NCBI RefSeq assembly: GCF_000719705.1
Contig: NZ_JOHO01000010.1
Location: forward strand, 62,001-126,000
Reading direction: 5' to 3'
Length of the DNA stretch: 64,000 nucleotides
Source of the DNA: Streptomyces sp. NRRL S-350
Lineage (GTDB): Bacteria > Actinomycetota > Actinomycetes > Streptomycetales > Streptomycetaceae
The stretch's first letter is position 1. Each line of letters begins with the position of its first letter. Shown one piece after another: positions 61,217 to 64,000 of this stretch. The translations under genes were made by a program, and so were the position numbers. The notes beneath the pieces are model-generated. The model searched no databases and was not told the DNA's origin. It was given only the letters and a program-made list of their open reading frames with translations.

Positions 61217-61251
61217 GCCGGACGGCACCCGGGCCCCGGGCGCCGTCCGGC
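61217..61251. terminator. Terminator hairpin after the second GH1 gene
   Basis: GCCGGACGGC and GCCGTCCGGC form a perfect 10-bp stem with a further CCCGGG pairing inside. Confidence 0.8.
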
Positions 61252-61293
61252 TTTGCCGTCCTCCCCTCGGCGGCCTCCCCGGGCCGCGCGCCG

Positions 61294-62742
61294 TCAGTCC
61301 AGTCCGCCCCGGCGGATCACCTCGGAGTACCAGCGGGCGCTGGCCTTCGGCGTGCGCACCAGGGTGTCGTAGTCGACGTGGACGATGCCGAAGCGCTTGT
61401 CGTAGCCGTACGCCCACTCGAAGTTGTCGAGCAGGGACCACAGGAAGTAGCCCCGGACGTCCGCGCCGCCGGCGATCGCGTCGGCGACCGCGCCCAGGTG
61501 GGCCCGGAGGTAGGCGGTCCGCTCGGGGTCGTGCACGGTGCCGTCGGGCGAGACGGTGTCCTCGAAGGCGGCGCCGTTCTCGCTGACCATCAGCGGCAGG
61601 CCGAACTCGCGGTGCATCGCGAGCAGCGCGTCGGACAGCCCGGTCGGGTCGATCGGCCAGCCCATGGCGGTGAGGTCGTCGTTGGCGAGGTGGAAGGCGA
61701 CGTCGTCGGCGCCCGGCCAGGGGGAGGACTGGCCGCCGCCGTGCCCGTCCTGGCGGGGGAGGCGTCCGGCGTCCGCCGGGGCGGAGACGACGGTCGGGTT
61801 GTAGTAGTTGAGGCCGAGCAGGTCGATCGGACGGGAGATCTCGGCGAGGTCGCCGTCGTGGACGAGGCCGTCCCAGTCGACCAGGTGCGCGGTGTCCTCC
61901 AGGAGGTCCTCGTCGTACCGGCCCTTGAGCATCGGGCCGGTGAAGACCCGGTTGCCGACGGCGTCGATCCGGCGGGCCGCCGCCAGGTCCTCCGGGCGCT
62001 CGCTGAGCGGCCGGACGACGTGCAGGTTGAGCGAGACGGCCACCTGGGCGGCGGACGGCAGCGCGGCGCGCAGGGCGCCGACGGCCAGGCCGTGGCCGAG
62101 GTTGAGGTGGTGGGCGGCGCGCAGGGCGTCGGCCGGATCGGTGCGGCCCGGGGCGTGGACGCCGGCGCCGTAGCCGAGGAAGGCGCTGCACCAGGGCTCG
62201 TTGAGGGTGGTCCAGGTGGACACCCGGTCGCCGAGCGCCTCGGCGACGAGCGTCGCGTAGTCGGCGAAGCGGTAGGCGGTCTGCCGGGCCGGCCAGCCGC
62301 CCCCGGCGGGGCCGCCGTCCGACGGGGTCTCCAACTCCTGCGGCAAGTCCCAGTGGTAGAGCGTGGCGACCGGGGTGATGCCGTGGGCGAGCAGTTCGTC
62401 GGTGAGCCGGCGGTAGAAGTCGAGGCCCTGCTGGGCGGCCGGGCCGCGTCCGGTGGGCTGGACGCGGGGCCAGGCGATGGAGAAGCGGTAGGAGGTCAGG
62501 CCGAGGTCGGCCATCAGCCGGACGTCCTCGCGGAAGCGGTGGTAGTGGTCGAGCGCGGTGTCTCCGGTGTCGCCGTTGGCGACCTTGCCGGGGGTGTGGC
62601 TGAAGATGTCCCAGATCGAGGGGGCGCGGCCGTCCTCCGCGACGGCGCCCTCGATCTGGTAGGCGGCGGTGGCCGTCCCCCAGGCGAAGGCCGGCGGGAA
62701 GGCGCGTCGGGCGGTGCGGATGTCCGGTGAGGCCACGGTCAT
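61294..62742 (-). CDS. Second GH1 beta-glucosidase, BglC paralogue
   Basis: 482 residues from the ATG at 62742. GH1 catalytic pair in [10 protein letters not shown] and [13 protein letters not shown], plus [20 protein letters not shown]. Long stretches match BglC of the ceb operon (for example [16 protein letters not shown]). No signal peptide. It is the last gene of a second permease-permease-GH1 cassette, 54 bp after the upstream permease. It probably cleaves a different imported beta-glucoside, such as laminaribiose or longer cello-oligosaccharides. Confidence 0.95.
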   Translation of the reverse strand: MTVASPDIRTARRAFPPAFAWGTATAAYQIEGAVAEDGRAPSIWDIFSHTPGKVANGDTGDTALDHYHRFREDVRLMADLGLTSYRFSIAWPRVQPTGRGPAAQQGLDFYRRLTDELLAHGITPVATLYHWDLPQELETPSDGGPAGGGWPARQTAYRFADYATLVAEALGDRVSTWTTLNEPWCSAFLGYGAGVHAPGRTDPADALRAAHHLNLGHGLAVGALRAALPSAAQVAVSLNLHVVRPLSERPEDLAAARRIDAVGNRVFTGPMLKGRYDEDLLEDTAHLVDWDGLVHDGDLAEISRPIDLLGLNYYNPTVVSAPADAGRLPRQDGHGGGQSSPWPGADDVAFHLANDDLTAMGWPIDPTGLSDALLAMHREFGLPLMVSENGAAFEDTVSPDGTVHDPERTAYLRAHLGAVADAIAGGADVRGYFLWSLLDNFEWAYGYDKRFGIVHVDYDTLVRTPKASARWYSEVIRRGGLD

Positions 62743-62796
62743 GACAGGGGTACTCCAATGGTGTGTGGTGGTCGTCGGGTGCCGGCCGGGGGCCGG

Positions 62797-63765
62797 TCAC
62801 CCTTTCAGTGCGCCCTGGGTGATGCCGCCGACGATCTGGCGGCCGAAGACGGTGAAGACCAGGAGCAGCGGCACGGTGCCGACGAGCGCGCCGGCCGTGA
62901 TGACGGACCAGTCGGTGGACCAGCCGGTGCCGAGCCCGGCGAGGGCGACCTGGACCGTGGGGTTGACGGCGCCGTTCATCGCGATGACGGGCCACAGGAA
63001 GTCGTTCCAGGACTGGACGAAGGTGAGCATGCCCAGTACGGCCATGGCGGGCCGGGCGACGGGCAGGACGACGTGCCAGACGACGCGCAGCGAGTTCGCC
63101 CCGTCGATCCGGGCCGCCTCCAGCAGTTCGGTGGGCAGGGCCTGGGTGAGGTACTGGCGCATGAAGAACACGCCGAAGGCGGTCACCAGGGTGGGCAGGA
63201 TGAGCGCGCCGAGCTGGTTGCCGAGCCCCAGGTGCCGCATCAGGATGAACAGCGGCACGATGCTGACCTGGGCGGGCACGGCCATGGTGGCGACGACCAG
63301 GGCGAGCATCGGGCCGCGGCCGCGGAAGCGCAGCTTGGCGAACGCGAAGCCGGCCAGGACGGAGAACGCCACCGTGCTGACCGCGACGGTGCCGGCGACC
63401 AGGGTCGAGTTGAGCAGCGCGACGCCCATGCCGCGCGCCCCGGCGTTGTGCCACACGTAGCCGATGTTGTGGAACAGGTTCGAGCCGGGCACGAGCGGCG
63501 GGGGTGTGGAGACCACCCGGTGGCTGTCGGTCGACGCCGCCACGAGGGTCCAGTACAGCGGGAACAGCGAGGCCAGGGCGGCCAGGACCAGCGTCGCCAG
63601 GGCGAACGGACCGGCCCGGTGCTGGCCGCCCGCGCCGGGGGAGCGCAGCCGGTTCCGGCGCCCGGTGCCGGCCCGGCCGGCGGTCGGCTCCGCCGGCCGG
63701 GCCGCCGGGGCGGCGGGGGAGGCGGGAGCGGGGGAGCCGGGGGAGTCGGCGGAGGTGGTGGTCAT
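62797..63765 (-). CDS. Second-cassette CUT1 permease (CebG-like)
   Basis: 322 residues from the ATG at 63765, with GAAGGA upstream. A 50-residue Ala/Pro/Ser tail precedes six hydrophobic segments ([20 protein letters not shown] first). EAA loop EAARIDGANSLRVVWHVVLP. Close relative of CebG. It follows the partial CebF-like gene after 17 bp. No regulator of its own is in the window; its operator would lie beyond the right edge. Confidence 0.93.
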   Translation of the reverse strand: MTTTSADSPGSPAPASPAAPAARPAEPTAGRAGTGRRNRLRSPGAGGQHRAGPFALATLVLAALASLFPLYWTLVAASTDSHRVVSTPPPLVPGSNLFHNIGYVWHNAGARGMGVALLNSTLVAGTVAVSTVAFSVLAGFAFAKLRFRGRGPMLALVVATMAVPAQVSIVPLFILMRHLGLGNQLGALILPTLVTAFGVFFMRQYLTQALPTELLEAARIDGANSLRVVWHVVLPVARPAMAVLGMLTFVQSWNDFLWPVIAMNGAVNPTVQVALAGLGTGWSTDWSVITAGALVGTVPLLLVFTVFGRQIVGGITQGALKG

Positions 63766-63782
63766 GTCGGCGTCCTTCGCGG

Positions 63783-64000
63783 TCACTTGGCGGAGCGCAG
63801 GCGGCGGGCGATCAGCGTGTTGGCCAGGCCGACCAGCAGGAGCAGCCCGAACATCAGCCACGCGATGGCGGAGGCGCGTCCGAGCATGCTGTAGTGGAAG
63901 CCCTGGTCGTACATGAGGATGCCGAGGGTCTCGTACTGGTGGTTCGTGCCGCCCTGGTGGCCGCTCTGCCCGCCGAACAGGTAGGGCTCGCCGAAGAGTT
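63783..64000 (-). CDS. Second-cassette CUT1 permease (CebF-like), partial
   Basis: Only the C-terminal 71 residues and the stop (63783-63785) are in the window; the 5' end lies beyond position 64000. Sequence LFGEPYLFGGQSGHQGGTNH then a final hydrophobic segment (WLMFGLLLLVGLANTLIARR) aligns with the end of CebF. Pairs with the permease downstream. Confidence 0.92.
   Translation of the reverse strand, partial: LFGEPYLFGGQSGHQGGTNHQYETLGILMYDQGFHYSMLGRASAIAWLMFGLLLLVGLANTLIARRLRSAK

Larger units (their letters stand above)
60994..61293. other. Promoter region of the radical-SAM operon
   Basis: 300 bp. Contains a perfect CebR box, a GGAAGCG-type palindrome and the terminator of the convergent-side GH1 gene. 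No gene. Confidence 0.75.

Overview
The window is about 74% GC with actinomycete codon use, and its gene families point to a saprophytic, cellulolytic Streptomycetaceae chromosome (Streptomyces or Kitasatospora type). These families include a SigB/SigF-type sigma factor, HelD/HelR-type helicase, CebR/cebEFG/bglC, secreted GH44 and GH48 cellulases with CBM2 domains, and an initiator tRNA. I see no transposase, integrase or CRISPR array.

Layout. 1-9.8 kb: a truncated secreted DUF3616 protein, a divergent HxlR regulator/methyltransferase pair with a clear dyad operator, a threonine-synthase-like PLP enzyme, a YceI protein, a secreted penicillin-acylase-type hydrolase, an N-acetylglucosamine-kinase-like protein and a DUF4180 protein. 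9.8-14.7 kb: a macro-domain protein divergent from a fusion of a uracil-DNA-glycosylase fold with an arginine-type ADP-ribosyltransferase, followed by a HelR-like helicase. 14.8-20.8 kb: PAP2 phosphatase, diacylglycerol-kinase-like enzyme, MarR regulator, and a complete P450/ferredoxin/ferredoxin-reductase operon. 20.9-38.3 kb: a stress and redox region with tandem USP, DUF302, a frameshifted zinc alcohol dehydrogenase, SDR, PHP and YbdK enzymes, two divergent SigB-type promoters driving a small basic protein and the sigma factor itself, a HAD phosphatase, CDGSH and Rieske proteins, hemerythrin, a degenerate GmhB-like protein, and a molybdopterin oxidoreductase that lacks its FS0 cluster ligands. 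38.4 kb: tRNA-fMet. 38.8-52.4 kb: the cellulose locus, with GH44, a LacI paralogue, bglC, cebG, cebF and cebE, then divergent cebR and the GH48 exocellulase. 52.5-61.0 kb: a tightly overlapping operon of radical SAM, flavin monooxygenase, sugar-efflux-type MFS, glycosyltransferase, PIG-L deacetylase and GH3. 61.3-64.0 kb: a second GH1/sugar-permease cassette that runs off the window.

Three points stand out. (1) The UNG-ART fusion divergent from a macro-domain protein looks like an undescribed reversible ADP-ribosylation module tied to DNA. (2) The radical-SAM operon carries a perfect 14-bp CebR box and a second GGAAGCG-type palindrome, in the same order as in front of the GH48 cellulase gene, so it may be a cellobiose-induced biosynthetic cluster. 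(3) At least nine gene gaps, mostly right at stop codons, hold unrelated short GC-rich tandem repeats. Two genes appear broken by single-base deletions, which may be real or assembly errors.
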